DNA of 39,167 nucleotides from Flavobacteriaceae bacterium (GCA_947373225.1 CANBWX010000017.1:1-39167), one strand, 5' to 3'. Shown: positions 1 through 7,489, counted from the stretch's first letter. Notes: generated from the letters alone by a model not told the origin. Program-made: numbers and translations.

Positions 1-872
1 TCAAGTGCTTTCTTGATTTTTTGCGAAAGCACATTAATCGTGTCTAAACTAGCCCCGTAAATTTTTATTCCAACATCGGTTCTAATTCCTGTCGAAAGCA
101 TATTAATCCGATTAATAATAGGTTGCGTAAAGCCATTGGTCACGCCCGGAATTTGAAGTTTGTTATTTATTTCGGTAACAATATCATTTTTCGTTTTGCC
201 TTTTCGCCAATCTTGACGGGGTTTCAAAAGAATAATTGTTTCAATCATACTTATCGGACTATTATCGGTCGCCGTATTGGCTCTCCCCGCTTTTCCCAAA
301 ACGCTGGTCACTTCGGGAATTGATTTGATGAGTTTATCCTGAACTTGCAAAATTCTTTTTGCCTCCGAATTAGAAACATCGGGCAAAGTCACGGGCATAA
401 ACAGAATAGAACCTTCGTCTAATGGAGGCATAAATTCTGAACCCAATTGGGTAAACATCAGACCGCCAATAAGTAAAGCCACGATATTAATTCCTAAAAC
501 TGTCTTTCTCCATTTTAGACAATAGGTTAAAATTGGCGTATAAATACTTTCGAGTTTTCGATTAATTGGGTTTTTATTTTCTGGTCGAAGTTTGCCTTTG
601 AGCAAGAAACTGATTAAAACTGGTGTGAGCGTGATGGCAAAAAAAGCATCCACAATTAGTATAAATGACTTTGTCCAAGCCAGCGGACTAAATAATTTTC
701 CTTCCATTCCTGTCAAAAGAAATACCGGTAAAAAGGAAGCAATTATCACAAGAGTCGAATAAAAAACACCAGGACCAACTAGTTTCGAAGATTCCTCAAT
801 GATTTTGATTCGTTCTTCCGAAGACAATGGATCGCGTTCTTTTTTGAATATTTTATTTAGAAAGTTTTTCAT
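1..872 (-). CDS. CusA/CzcA-type RND metal efflux pump, downstream fragment (C-terminal part, runs off the window)
   Basis: The minus strand is open from an ATG at 872 to the window edge and continues the pump whose first half lies at 869-2155. The translation begins MKNFLNKIFKKE and soon carries RND-permease membrane segments, with recognisable stretches such as LVGPGVFYSTLVIIASFLPV, LLTGMEGKLFSPLAWTKSF and DAFFAITLTPVLISFLLKGK, followed by the second periplasmic porter region. The ATG overlaps the stop of the upstream frame as ATGA, so the piece lies one frame away from it. Adding one base to the A-run just before this ATG would fuse both parts into one ordinary heavy-metal RND protein. It could be a genuine split gene translated by coupling, a decaying pseudogene, or a sequencing error; family identity is firm, integrity is not. 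The 3' end lies outside the window. Confidence 0.85.
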   Translation of the reverse strand, partial: MKNFLNKIFKKERDPLSSEERIKIIEESSKLVGPGVFYSTLVIIASFLPVFLLTGMEGKLFSPLAWTKSFILIVDAFFAITLTPVLISFLLKGKLRPENKNPINRKLESIYTPILTYCLKWRKTVLGINIVALLIGGLMFTQLGSEFMPPLDEGSILFMPVTLPDVSNSEAKRILQVQDKLIKSIPEVTSVLGKAGRANTATDNSPISMIETIILLKPRQDWRKGKTKNDIVTEINNKLQIPGVTNGFTQPIINRINMLSTGIRTDVGIKIYGASLDTINVLSQKIKKAL

Positions 873-2155
873 TTTGAATTATTTAAATCGAATTGTTCCT
901 GTTTTTCGGCAATACTTCTATAGGCATTTTCGACCATTACAATCCCGTCATCAACCAAAACGCCAATTGCCAATGCTATTCCTGTAAGCGACATGATGTT
1001 GGAAGATATTCCAAAAGCTTGCAAAAAGATAAATCCAACGGCAACAGATATTGGTATTTGTATGAGAATAACCAAGGCACTTCGCCAATGAAAAAGAAAA
1101 AGCAGCACAATGATAGAAACCGCAATCATCTCTTCGATTAAAGTTCCCTTAACGGATTCGATTGCTTTTTCTATTAAATCACTTCTGTCGTAAGACGTTT
1201 TAAAAGTCACACCTTCGGGCAATCCTTTTTCGACTTCTTTCATTTTCAGTTTCACGGCTTTAATAACCTTATCTGCATTTTCACCGTAACGCATCACTAC
1301 AATTCCACCCACAACTTCGCCGTTTCCGTCATGGTCAAAAATTCCCAAACGCAAATCGCCACCCATTTGTACCGAACCAATATCACTCACTTTAACAGGA
1401 ACCGAATTGTAATTTTTAATGGCAATATCTTCCACATTTTTGATGTTTTTGATATAACCCAAACCCCTCACGATATAGGACATATTGCTCATCTCGAATT
1501 TTCGACCGCCGACATCATTATTACTCGTTTTCACGGCATTCATAACTTCCATAATACTAACGTTGTAATATTGCATTTTCAATGGGTCTAAAACCAATTG
1601 ATATTGTTTTTCAAAACCACCAAACGAAGCCACTTCGGCAACGCCGGGAACGGTTTGCAAAGCAAATTTCACGTACCAATCCTGAATCGCTCTTTGTTCA
1701 CCAAGATCCATTCCTTTGGCATCTAAATGATACCAAAAAATATGACCAACACCCGTTCCATCAGGTCCCAGAGTCGGAACGACATTTTGGGGCAATAAGC
1801 GTTGCGCATAATTTAATCTTTCGAGTACACGGGTTCTTGCCCAATAAGGATCGACATTGTCTTCGAAAATGATATAAACAAAACTCATCCCAAACATAGA
1901 TGAAGCTCGAATATTCTTGATTTTCGGAATTCCTTGTAGGTTGGAGACCAAAGGATAAGTCACCTGATCTTCTATAACTTGAGGACTTCTTCCCATCCAT
2001 TCGGTGAAAACAATGACTTGGTTTTCGGACAAATCCGGAATGGCGTCAATAGGATTTTGTTGTACACTATAAATCCCCCAGCCGAATAAACAAGCGGAAA
2101 CTAGCAAGACAACAGCTCGGTTCCGTAGTGAGAATGCAATTAATTTTTCTACCAT
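869..2155 (-). CDS. CusA/CzcA-type RND metal efflux pump, N-terminal part (frame broken at its 3' end)
   Basis: This is the N-terminal 428 residues of a heavy-metal RND permease, the inner-membrane proton-driven pump of a tripartite CusCBA/CzcCBA exporter. It opens with the typical first helix (MVEKLIAFSLRNRAVVLLV), then the periplasmic porter region with PDLSENQVIVFTEWMGRSPQ and DVGGRKFEMSNMSYIVRGLG. It ends with membrane helices carrying TGIALAIGVLVDDGIVMVEN near residues 391-410. This acidic motif in TM4 resembles CusA (monovalent Cu/Ag exporters) more than CzcA, which is an inference. Full-length relatives exceed 1,000 residues; here a TGA at 869-871 stops the frame in the cytoplasmic loop after TM4 and the rest continues in another frame (1-872). 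Upstream on the same strand are small metal-binding proteins, so it probably belongs to a copper/silver-type resistance operon; CusB/CusC partners are not in view. Confidence 0.88.
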   Translation of the reverse strand: MVEKLIAFSLRNRAVVLLVSACLFGWGIYSVQQNPIDAIPDLSENQVIVFTEWMGRSPQVIEDQVTYPLVSNLQGIPKIKNIRASSMFGMSFVYIIFEDNVDPYWARTRVLERLNYAQRLLPQNVVPTLGPDGTGVGHIFWYHLDAKGMDLGEQRAIQDWYVKFALQTVPGVAEVASFGGFEKQYQLVLDPLKMQYYNVSIMEVMNAVKTSNNDVGGRKFEMSNMSYIVRGLGYIKNIKNVEDIAIKNYNSVPVKVSDIGSVQMGGDLRLGIFDHDGNGEVVGGIVVMRYGENADKVIKAVKLKMKEVEKGLPEGVTFKTSYDRSDLIEKAIESVKGTLIEEMIAVSIIVLLFLFHWRSALVILIQIPISVAVGFIFLQAFGISSNIMSLTGIALAIGVLVDDGIVMVENAYRSIAEKQEQFDLNNSK

Positions 2156-2201
2156 GATGTTCTAGTTTCGATTGATAAATCAAATAAAAACGAATGAATA
2201 A

Positions 2202-2435
2202 TTACTGTTTTTTTACTTCAACAGTTAATTTCATCCCGCATTTTGGACATTTATCATTTAATTTACCATGAACTTCTGGGTGCATTGGACAAGCATATAT
2301 TTTTGAAATTGTGTCTTTCATAATCGAATCCTTTTTTACTATTGAAGTTGAAACAAGTTCTGCTGGTTTGCTTTTTTGATTACAAGAAACCAATACAAAC
2401 GCCATTATAATTACTAAAAAGAATGAATTTTTCAT
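2202..2435 (-). CDS. small lipoprotein with one heavy-metal-binding domain (HMBD)
   Basis: A 77-residue protein if started at the ATG at 2435; an in-frame upstream start at 2501 exists, but only the inner one gives a clean signal sequence (MKNSFFLVIIMAFVLVSC). The Cys in VLVSC fits a lipobox, so I infer a lipid-anchored periplasmic or outer-membrane protein. After a short spacer the C-terminal half holds one HMBD: YACPMHPEV, then CPKCGMKL. This Cys/His/Met pattern is found in CusB- and CopA-associated metal-binding domains. The gene sits 46 bases upstream of the cusA-like pump in the same direction and 72 bases downstream of a second HMBD gene, so a role as a periplasmic metal sponge or chaperone for the pump is likely, by context. 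Confidence 0.8.
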   Translation of the reverse strand: MKNSFFLVIIMAFVLVSCNQKSKPAELVSTSIVKKDSIMKDTISKIYACPMHPEVHGKLNDKCPKCGMKLTVEVKKQ

Positions 2436-2507
2436 GTTTGAATTTTTAAAGTTATTGAAAAAATTCAGCCCATAATTAAAAAAAATATAGGCTGAATTCA
2501 CAATTAA

Positions 2508-2840
2508 TTAATGTTTATGATTGTGTTCGGGTTTTCCTTCTTTTAGAGTCATATCCATACCACATTTTGGGCATTTACCAGGTGATTTAGAAGTTACACC
2601 TTTGCACATTTTGCATACATATACCTTATCTATAGTTTCTTTTTGCAAACTTTTTTTAACTAATATCATTCCACATTTAGGACATTTTCCTTCCTTGTCG
2701 CTCACTACTTCTGGGTGCATCGAGCAAGTATAAATTGTTTTATTAACTTCTTCTTTTTTAGAAGATTCTATTTTAGTTTGTGTAAAACCGACTGTATGAG
2801 CTGCTAAGAATACGCTTAGTACGATGATTAATTTTTTCAT
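2508..2840 (-). CDS. secreted protein with two heavy-metal-binding domains
   Basis: A 110-residue protein with an N-terminal signal peptide (MKKLIIVLSVFLAAHTVGFTQ; probable cleavage after the AQ-like TQ at about residue 21). It carries two HMBD copies. The first is canonical, YTCSMHPEV then CPKCGMIL (about residues 37-63). In the second (about 74-98) the usual CxMHPE is replaced by YVCKMCKG, followed by CPKCGMDM, so a His is exchanged for a Cys. The tail is His-rich (PEHNHKH). It probably binds copper, silver or a related soft metal in the periplasm. It lies in the same-strand cluster with another HMBD lipoprotein and the RND pump. Binding specificity cannot be read from sequence. Confidence 0.8.
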   Translation of the reverse strand: MKKLIIVLSVFLAAHTVGFTQTKIESSKKEEVNKTIYTCSMHPEVVSDKEGKCPKCGMILVKKSLQKETIDKVYVCKMCKGVTSKSPGKCPKCGMDMTLKEGKPEHNHKH

Positions 2841-3058
2841 TTTTTTGAATTTAGAAAACAGTGCTTTAACTTCGTCGAGTATTCGATTTAGCAGTTCCTG
2901 TTTTATTTAAGTTTAAATAATTTTGAATTGAATAAGCTACAGCACAATCAAATAATAGTAATAAACTATTGTTTAATACTTGAAATAGCCGAGAAATAAT
3001 TGGTTTTAAAGCTAAAACAGCTTTGAATTTGACACACTTATGGCTGTCAAAACGGAAT

Positions 3059-3433
3059 TTAGCTTATTTTTGGAATAAGCCAGATGGAAGAGAAACCACA
3101 AGAAATAGAGGTTTCATTCTCAATAAATTTATCTTTTTTGTTTAAAAAAATGAAGCATAAAACTTTAGCTTCATTTTCTAAAGGAAGAATTACATTAATA
3201 TGAAAAATAGAACAACTACAAGAAGAATGTTTCGATTTTCCCCCACAGCCTTCATCCTGTTTTCCTTTAGAATGATTTGCTTTTTTGCAGCAATCCATCT
3301 TCTCATTAGACGAAGACATTTCTTTACTGCAACACGATTTTCCAGCTTTCATTTCACATGCCGATGCCAAGCTTGGCAACAAAAAGAAACCAAACGTTAT
3401 AATTAGCAATAGTATGTGAAAATTATTTTTCAT
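3059..3433 (-). CDS. small Cys-rich secreted protein of the metal cluster, function unknown
   Basis: A 124-residue protein with a clear signal peptide (MKNNFHILLLIITFGFFLLPSLASA, cleavage after ASA). The mature N-terminus is very rich in Cys, Lys and Ser: CEMKAGKSCCSKEM, then MDCCKKANHSKGKQDEGCGG and HSSCSCS, with ten or more cysteines before residue 75. The C-terminal 50 residues are hydrophobic/aromatic and carry one more Cys. The cysteine clusters and position at the head of the HMBD/RND cluster suggest periplasmic metal binding, but I do not recognise a named family. It is separated from the next gene by 218 bases with no gene, so it may be transcribed from its own promoter (see 3451-3458). 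Confidence 0.65.
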   Translation of the reverse strand: MKNNFHILLLIITFGFFLLPSLASACEMKAGKSCCSKEMSSSNEKMDCCKKANHSKGKQDEGCGGKSKHSSCSCSIFHINVILPLENEAKVLCFIFLNKKDKFIENETSISCGFSSIWLIPKIS

Positions 3434-3450
3434 TTTGTTGAATCAATATA

Positions 3451-3458
3451 CAAAGTTA
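3451..3458 (-). promoter_or_regulatory. candidate -7 promoter element for the metal cluster
   Basis: On the minus strand this reads TAACTTTG, a match to the Bacteroidota -7 element TAnnTTTG, 17 bases upstream of the ATG at 3433. A TTTG occurs upstream at 3474-3477, but the 15-base spacing is shorter than usual, so only the -7 match is persuasive. Confidence 0.45.
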
Positions 3459-3502
3459 TGAAATTATTTCATTCAAAATATGACATTTATCATTCGATTT
3501 TA

Positions 3503-3540
3503 ACCAAAAAAAAGACCATTTACAAATGCAAATGGTCTTT
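3503..3540 (-). terminator. Rho-independent terminator after the phosphate transporter gene
   Basis: AAAGACCATTT at 3511-3521 pairs perfectly over 11 bases with AAATGGTCTTT at 3530-3540, with an 8-base loop. Read on the minus strand the stem is followed by a run of eight T's (3503-3510 region). It lies 20 bases past the stop of the PiT gene at 3560 and separates it from the metal cluster. Confidence 0.85.
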
Positions 3541-3559
3541 ATAAATTATTATGAATTTC

Positions 3560-4915
3560 TTAATTAAAGAAAATTCTAAGCACATAATAAGTGATTGCGG
3601 CTAAAAGTCCTGATACAGGAATTGTTAGTACCCAAGCCCATAATAAGCTCACCGTAACACCCCAACGAACAGCCGAAATACGTTTTGTCAAACCAACTCC
3701 TATGATTGATCCTGTAATGGTATGTGTTGTACTTACCGGTATTTTGAAATGTTCTGTAAAATACAATGTCAAAGCTCCTGCAGTTTCTGCGGCAACTCCT
3801 TCAAATGAAGTGACTTTTGTGATTTTAGAACCCATTGTTTTTACAATTTTCCATCCTCCGCTTAAGGTTCCAATAGCAATTGCCGTGTAACAAGCAAGTG
3901 GGATCCAATTAGGCATTACTCCTTTTATACCTTTATCATCGTCTGGAAGTATTACTTGCAGCCAATGAGGAAGCGTCATAATATCGACACCGCTGGTATG
4001 AATATATACAGCAACTGCCGCCGCTATAATTCCCATAACTTTTTGTGAATCGTTTCCACCGTGTCCTAAACTAAAAGCGGCAGATGATAATAGTTGCATT
4101 TTTTTTAAAACTGAATCCGCTTTGTGTAAATTCAAACTGCTGAAAAATAAAGCAAATGTTGAAATTGATAATAATATAAAGGCGACTAAAAACCATTTTA
4201 TATTATGCGATTCAAATACAACACTCCAAAAATGAGACTCAAAACGTGGTTTTTCAATTTTTTCGAACGGAACCATTTGGTAATAAATAAATAAAATGGT
4301 CAATATCATTAATAAAATTGTGAAGAGTTTCGGTAAAATACTTTTCTTAGAAGCATTCAATAACCAAATCGAAATAAAATAAGAGATTATTGCTCCTAAC
4401 AAAGGTGCCAATACAATAAATGCAATGATAATCACAACTCCAGAAGGCATACCACCATCTTTTCCTTCTTTATACCAAGAAACAATATTGTACCAGTGTT
4501 TGGTGTGCTCAACCCCTTTTTCGATAACTGTATAATCCGAAAATCCGTGAATTGCAATGGCGTGAGCTATTGCGGCACCGGCAAAACCACCAATTAAAGT
4601 ATGCGAAGAACTCGAAGGAATTCCTTGCCACCAGGTTATTAAATTCCAAATAATTGCTGCAACAACTCCAGCAAGAATAACAACAAGATTAATTTCACTG
4701 GCATCGGCTGTTTTTGCGACAGTATTTGCTACGCCTAAACCAAAAACCCAATACGCTAAAAAGTTGAAGAAAGCAGCCCAAAGTACCGCCTGAAAAGGAG
4801 TAAGAACCTTTGTGGCAACAACAGTAGCAATGGCATTGGCAGCATCATGAAAACCATTGATGTAGTCAAAAATCAAAGCCAACACTATAATAACTATAAG
4901 TAAAGTAAATTCCAT
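3560..4915 (-). CDS. pit: inorganic phosphate transporter, PiT family
   Basis: A 451-residue polytopic membrane protein of the PiT (low-affinity, cation-coupled phosphate) family. The two signature repeats of the family are visible: GFHDAANAIATVVATK near residues 21-36, and SLGHGGNDSQKVMGIIAAAV near 284-303, which are the inverted-repeat halves that form the phosphate/cation site. A later conserved segment PVSTTHTITGSIIGVGLTKR lies near residue 395. The length includes a larger central loop and extra helices, as in other Bacteroidota members. The gene follows the DUF47/PhoU-like gene by 58 bases on the same strand, the usual pairing for PiT transporters, and ends at a strong hairpin terminator. 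Confidence 0.93.
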   Translation of the reverse strand: MEFTLLIVIIVLALIFDYINGFHDAANAIATVVATKVLTPFQAVLWAAFFNFLAYWVFGLGVANTVAKTADASEINLVVILAGVVAAIIWNLITWWQGIPSSSSHTLIGGFAGAAIAHAIAIHGFSDYTVIEKGVEHTKHWYNIVSWYKEGKDGGMPSGVVIIIAFIVLAPLLGAIISYFISIWLLNASKKSILPKLFTILLMILTILFIYYQMVPFEKIEKPRFESHFWSVVFESHNIKWFLVAFILLSISTFALFFSSLNLHKADSVLKKMQLLSSAAFSLGHGGNDSQKVMGIIAAAVAVYIHTSGVDIMTLPHWLQVILPDDDKGIKGVMPNWIPLACYTAIAIGTLSGGWKIVKTMGSKITKVTSFEGVAAETAGALTLYFTEHFKIPVSTTHTITGSIIGVGLTKRISAVRWGVTVSLLWAWVLTIPVSGLLAAITYYVLRIFFN

Positions 4916-4938
4916 ATTTTTAATTGAAAAATTAAAAG

Positions 4939-4970
4939 ATTGAAAGATTTAAAAAATAAAATCTTTCAAT
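4939..4970. repeat. hairpin between the DUF47 and PiT genes
   Basis: ATTGAAAGATTT at 4939-4950 and AAATCTTTCAAT at 4959-4970 form a perfect 12-base stem with an 8-base loop. On the operon (minus) strand it sits immediately after the DUF47 stop and before the pit start. It lacks a clean T-run, so it may be an mRNA-stabilising or partially attenuating hairpin, or an intergenic repeat. Confidence 0.6.
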
Positions 4971-4973
4971 TAT

Positions 4974-5618
4974 TTACGAATGTTTTACAGAAATTGATTC
5001 TAAAACACTTGCCACTTTTTTACATTTATCTGTAGCCGATTCTAAAACTGACAATACTTCTTTGTAAATAATAATATTCTTGGCATCTGTTTCGTTTTCA
5101 AAAAGATCTGCAACAGCTTTATCATAAACAGAATCCGATTTACTTTCTAATTTGCTAATTCTAGAGCAAGCATCGGTGATATTTTTCATCTTTTTCAAAT
5201 CTCTCAATTCCTTAACCGCAACTTCAATATTTTGACAAGCTTCAAGGTTTATTTCTGTCAATTTTCGGATCGATTTTGTAATCTTACCCACTTGATACAA
5301 ACGCATTCTACTAGAAGCTCCATGAAGATTATCGGCAACATTATCAATAGAAGTAATCAACGAGTGAATATCTTCTCTATCGAAAGGTGTAATAAAATTT
5401 CTACTTAATTCAAGATTTGTAAGACGAGTAATATCTTCGCCTTTTTGTTCTAATTCATCTATTTTCAAAAAAAGAACATCTCTTTCTTTTGATGGAAGAT
5501 TTACCGCTTCGTGTAAAATCGAAGCTAATTGAACTAAATTACTTGATGCTTCCTCAAAAAGTGGAAAGAATTTTTTGTCTTTTGGAACAAAAAATTGGAA
5601 AATACTATTTATTGACAT
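4974..5618 (-). CDS. DUF47 family PhoU-like protein, PiT accessory
   Basis: A 214-residue soluble, mostly helical protein of the DUF47/TIGR00153 family, distantly related to PhoU. It begins MSINSIFQFFVPKDKKFFPLFEEASSN and continues with long amphipathic helices rich in Glu, Lys and Leu, including DREDIHSLITSIDNVADNLH (about residues 80-99), which carries the acidic E/DxxxD-type metal-binding pattern of PhoU-like bundles. There is no signal peptide or membrane segment. It precedes the PiT gene in what looks like a two-gene operon; proteins of this family usually accompany PiT and are thought to control its activity, which is the role I infer. Confidence 0.88.
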   Translation of the reverse strand: MSINSIFQFFVPKDKKFFPLFEEASSNLVQLASILHEAVNLPSKERDVLFLKIDELEQKGEDITRLTNLELSRNFITPFDREDIHSLITSIDNVADNLHGASSRMRLYQVGKITKSIRKLTEINLEACQNIEVAVKELRDLKKMKNITDACSRISKLESKSDSVYDKAVADLFENETDAKNIIIYKEVLSVLESATDKCKKVASVLESISVKHS

Positions 5619-5637
5619 TTTATTAATTTTAAGGTAA

Positions 5638-5645
5638 CAAAATTA
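5638..5645 (-). promoter_or_regulatory. candidate -7 element of the DUF47-pit operon
   Basis: The minus strand reads TAATTTTG, matching TAnnTTTG, about 20 bases before the ATG at 5618. No convincing upstream TTTG at the normal distance was seen. Confidence 0.4.
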
Positions 5646-5666
5646 CGTATTAATTTTAAGCTAATG

Positions 5667-7181
5667 TTAAGTTATTGTTAACAAATCTTCTTCGATCTGG
5701 AAGCTATTTAAAAAGTCGACTGTTTTCTCAATATCATAATGCAAAATTCTATCTTCCTTGACTAAAGGAACTTCCTCGCGATAGGATTTCAAAAACATTT
5801 CGATAAAATCACTCGATTCTAATGGTCGTCTGTATTCTATACCTTGCGAAGCATTCATCAATTCAATAGCAAGAATTCGCTCCAAATTCTCCATCACTTT
5901 CAGCGCTTTTGTCGCTGCATTGGCACCCATACTTACGTGATCTTCTTGACCATTACTCGACACAATACTGTCAACACTCGCTGGCGTCGCCAATTGTTTA
6001 TTCTGACTGGCAATACTTGCGGCGGTATATTGTGGAATCATCAAACCAGAATTTAACCCCGGATTATCAACCAAAAATGCAGGAAGATTTCGCAATCCCG
6101 AAATTAATTGATACGTTCTACGCTCTGAAATACTTCCTAGTTCTGCCAAAGCAATTGCCATAAAATCTAAGGCTAAAGCCAAAGGTTGTCCGTGAAAATT
6201 TCCACCAGAAATGATTTCGTCGCTTTCTATAAATATATTAGGGTTATCCGTAACCGAATTTATCTCGGTCTTAAATACTTTTCGAACATAATCAATCGCA
6301 TCTTTCGAAGCTCCGTGAACTTGCGGAATACATCTAAAAGAATACGGATCCTGAACGTGTGTTTTTTCTTGGCTTATAATTTCGCTTCCTTCCAGAAAAC
6401 CTTTCACGCGATTTGCTGTTACAATTTGTCCTTTGTGAGGTCTAATAAAATGAATTAATTCATGAAAAGGCTCAATTCTTCCGTCGAAAGCTTCTAAGGA
6501 AATCGTTCCAATTAAATCTGCTAAATAAGAGAATTTATTGGCTTTCATCAAAATATGTGCGCCATAAGCACTCATAAATTGCGTTCCGTTTAGCAAAGCC
6601 AAACCTTCTTTAGATTTTAAAACAATGGGCTCCCAATTGAATTTTTTCAAAACTTCACTTGAATGCACTTTTTTGCCTTCAAAACTCACTTCGCCTTCTC
6701 CTAATAAAGGAAGTGACATATGCGCTAACGGAGCCAAATCGCCCGAAGCACCAAGCGAACCTTGTGTATAAACAATTGGTAAAACATCATTATTATAAAA
6801 ATCAACCAATCGCTCAACGGTTTGCAATTGAATTCCAGAATGACCATAACTCAAAGATTGAATTTTGAGCAATAACATCAATTTAACGACCTCATTTGGG
6901 ACTTCGTCTCCAGTGCCACAAGAATGCGATTTCACTAGGTTTTCCTGAAGTTTCGAAAGGTTTTCATTCGATATTTTCACATTACAAAGTGAACCAAAAC
7001 CAGTATTGATTCCGTAAATAGGTTTCGAATGCGAAGCCATTTTTTTGTCAAGATAATCCCTGCAATTTTGGATATTTATCTTGGCTTCATCGGATAATGC
7101 CAATGGTTTATAATGCGAAATAATTTCTTGCAAAGCTTCTAAGGAAAGTACTTCGGTACTTATATAATGTGTATTATCCAT
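5667..7181 (-). CDS. hutH: histidine ammonia-lyase
   Basis: A 504-residue cytosolic enzyme of the MIO-dependent aromatic ammonia-lyase family that deaminates L-histidine to urocanate, the first step of histidine degradation. The MIO-forming triad Ala-Ser-Gly is at residues 145-147 within GSLGASGDLAPLAHMSLP; the catalytic Tyr is in YGINTGFGS (residues 56-64). Further conserved blocks are NGTQFM, SGGNFHGQPLALALDF and QEDHVSMGANAATK (the segment that contacts the MIO and substrate). Its length is normal for HutH. Histidine rather than Tyr/Phe preference is inferred from the overall HutH-like motifs and the MSLPLLGEG context. The gene is divergent from the threonine operon, and no other hut genes are in view. 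Confidence 0.92.
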   Translation of the reverse strand: MDNTHYISTEVLSLEALQEIISHYKPLALSDEAKINIQNCRDYLDKKMASHSKPIYGINTGFGSLCNVKISNENLSKLQENLVKSHSCGTGDEVPNEVVKLMLLLKIQSLSYGHSGIQLQTVERLVDFYNNDVLPIVYTQGSLGASGDLAPLAHMSLPLLGEGEVSFEGKKVHSSEVLKKFNWEPIVLKSKEGLALLNGTQFMSAYGAHILMKANKFSYLADLIGTISLEAFDGRIEPFHELIHFIRPHKGQIVTANRVKGFLEGSEIISQEKTHVQDPYSFRCIPQVHGASKDAIDYVRKVFKTEINSVTDNPNIFIESDEIISGGNFHGQPLALALDFMAIALAELGSISERRTYQLISGLRNLPAFLVDNPGLNSGLMIPQYTAASIASQNKQLATPASVDSIVSSNGQEDHVSMGANAATKALKVMENLERILAIELMNASQGIEYRRPLESSDFIEMFLKSYREEVPLVKEDRILHYDIEKTVDFLNSFQIEEDLLTIT

Positions 7182-7313
7182 TTATTTTCGGTTTTTGAAA
7201 GACCAAAATTCAATAAACGAATATTAAAAAACAACATTTTCGGGGTAAAATGTTTAATTTTCTTTTTTTAAACTAGTGTTTTTAAAAATATTCACAAAAA
7301 CGAAAAAAAAGGT

Positions 7314-7343
7314 TTTGTTATTTTATAAAAAACTGTACTTTTG
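7314..7343 (+). promoter_or_regulatory. promoter of the threonine operon
   Basis: TTTG at 7314-7317 and TACTTTTG at 7336-7343 match the Bacteroidota -33/-7 elements TTTG and TAnnTTTG with an 18-base spacer. The expected transcription start lies only a few bases before the leader-peptide ATG at 7353. Confidence 0.7.
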
Positions 7344-7352
7344 AAAAATCAA

Positions 7353-7457
7353 ATGAAAAACAACAGTACAAAATATCATTCTTCGATAGCAACCCAAATT
7401 CGGGTTGAAATTTCTGTTGCATTTAGCGCTACAACAACAACTACGACTACCCTTTAA
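7353..7457 (+). CDS. thrL: threonine operon leader peptide
   Basis: A 34-codon frame starts at ATG 7353 and ends with TAA at 7455-7457. Codons 27-33 are seven consecutive threonine codons (ACA ACA ACA ACT ACG ACT ACC at 7431-7451), followed by a Leu codon and the stop; further Thr codons are at 6 and 14, and Ile codons at 12, 16 and 20. The peptide ends SATTTTTTTL. It lies between the promoter and thrA and overlaps hairpins that can act as antiterminator and terminator. It is the classic design of a threonine attenuator leader like E. coli thrL, although the sequence is unrelated to that peptide. The symbol is given by function. It is too short for routine gene finders. Confidence 0.85.
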   Translation: MKNNSTKYHSSIATQIRVEISVAFSATTTTTTTL

Positions 7458-7489
7458 GGGTATACATTTTACATATAATCCAATTTTTT
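7391..7489 (+). promoter_or_regulatory. threonine attenuator: pause, antiterminator and terminator hairpins
   Basis: Three stems are visible. AACCC (7391-7395) pairs with GGGTT (7402-7406). TACCCT (7448-7453) pairs with AGGGTA (7457-7462), enclosing the leader stop codon. GGGTATA (7458-7464) pairs with TATAATCC (7474-7481, one bulged A) and is followed by six T's at 7484-7489, a terminator shape. The second and third stems share bases 7458-7462, so they exclude each other. The first Thr codon is 17 bases upstream of TACCCT, so a ribosome stalled early in the Thr run would leave the antiterminator free. The assignment of roles is inference from position; the pairings are visible in the sequence. 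Confidence 0.7.

Noticed and set aside
893..1872. Several plus-strand open frames opposite the RND pump gene
   Set aside because: They read the antisense of a strongly conserved pump and show no recognisable domain or start context.
2841..3058. A gene in the 218-base gap of the metal cluster
   Set aside because: No frame with plausible coding content. Only short hairpins (TTTGACA/TGTCAAA and AAAGCT/AGCTTT) are visible and neither has a T-run.
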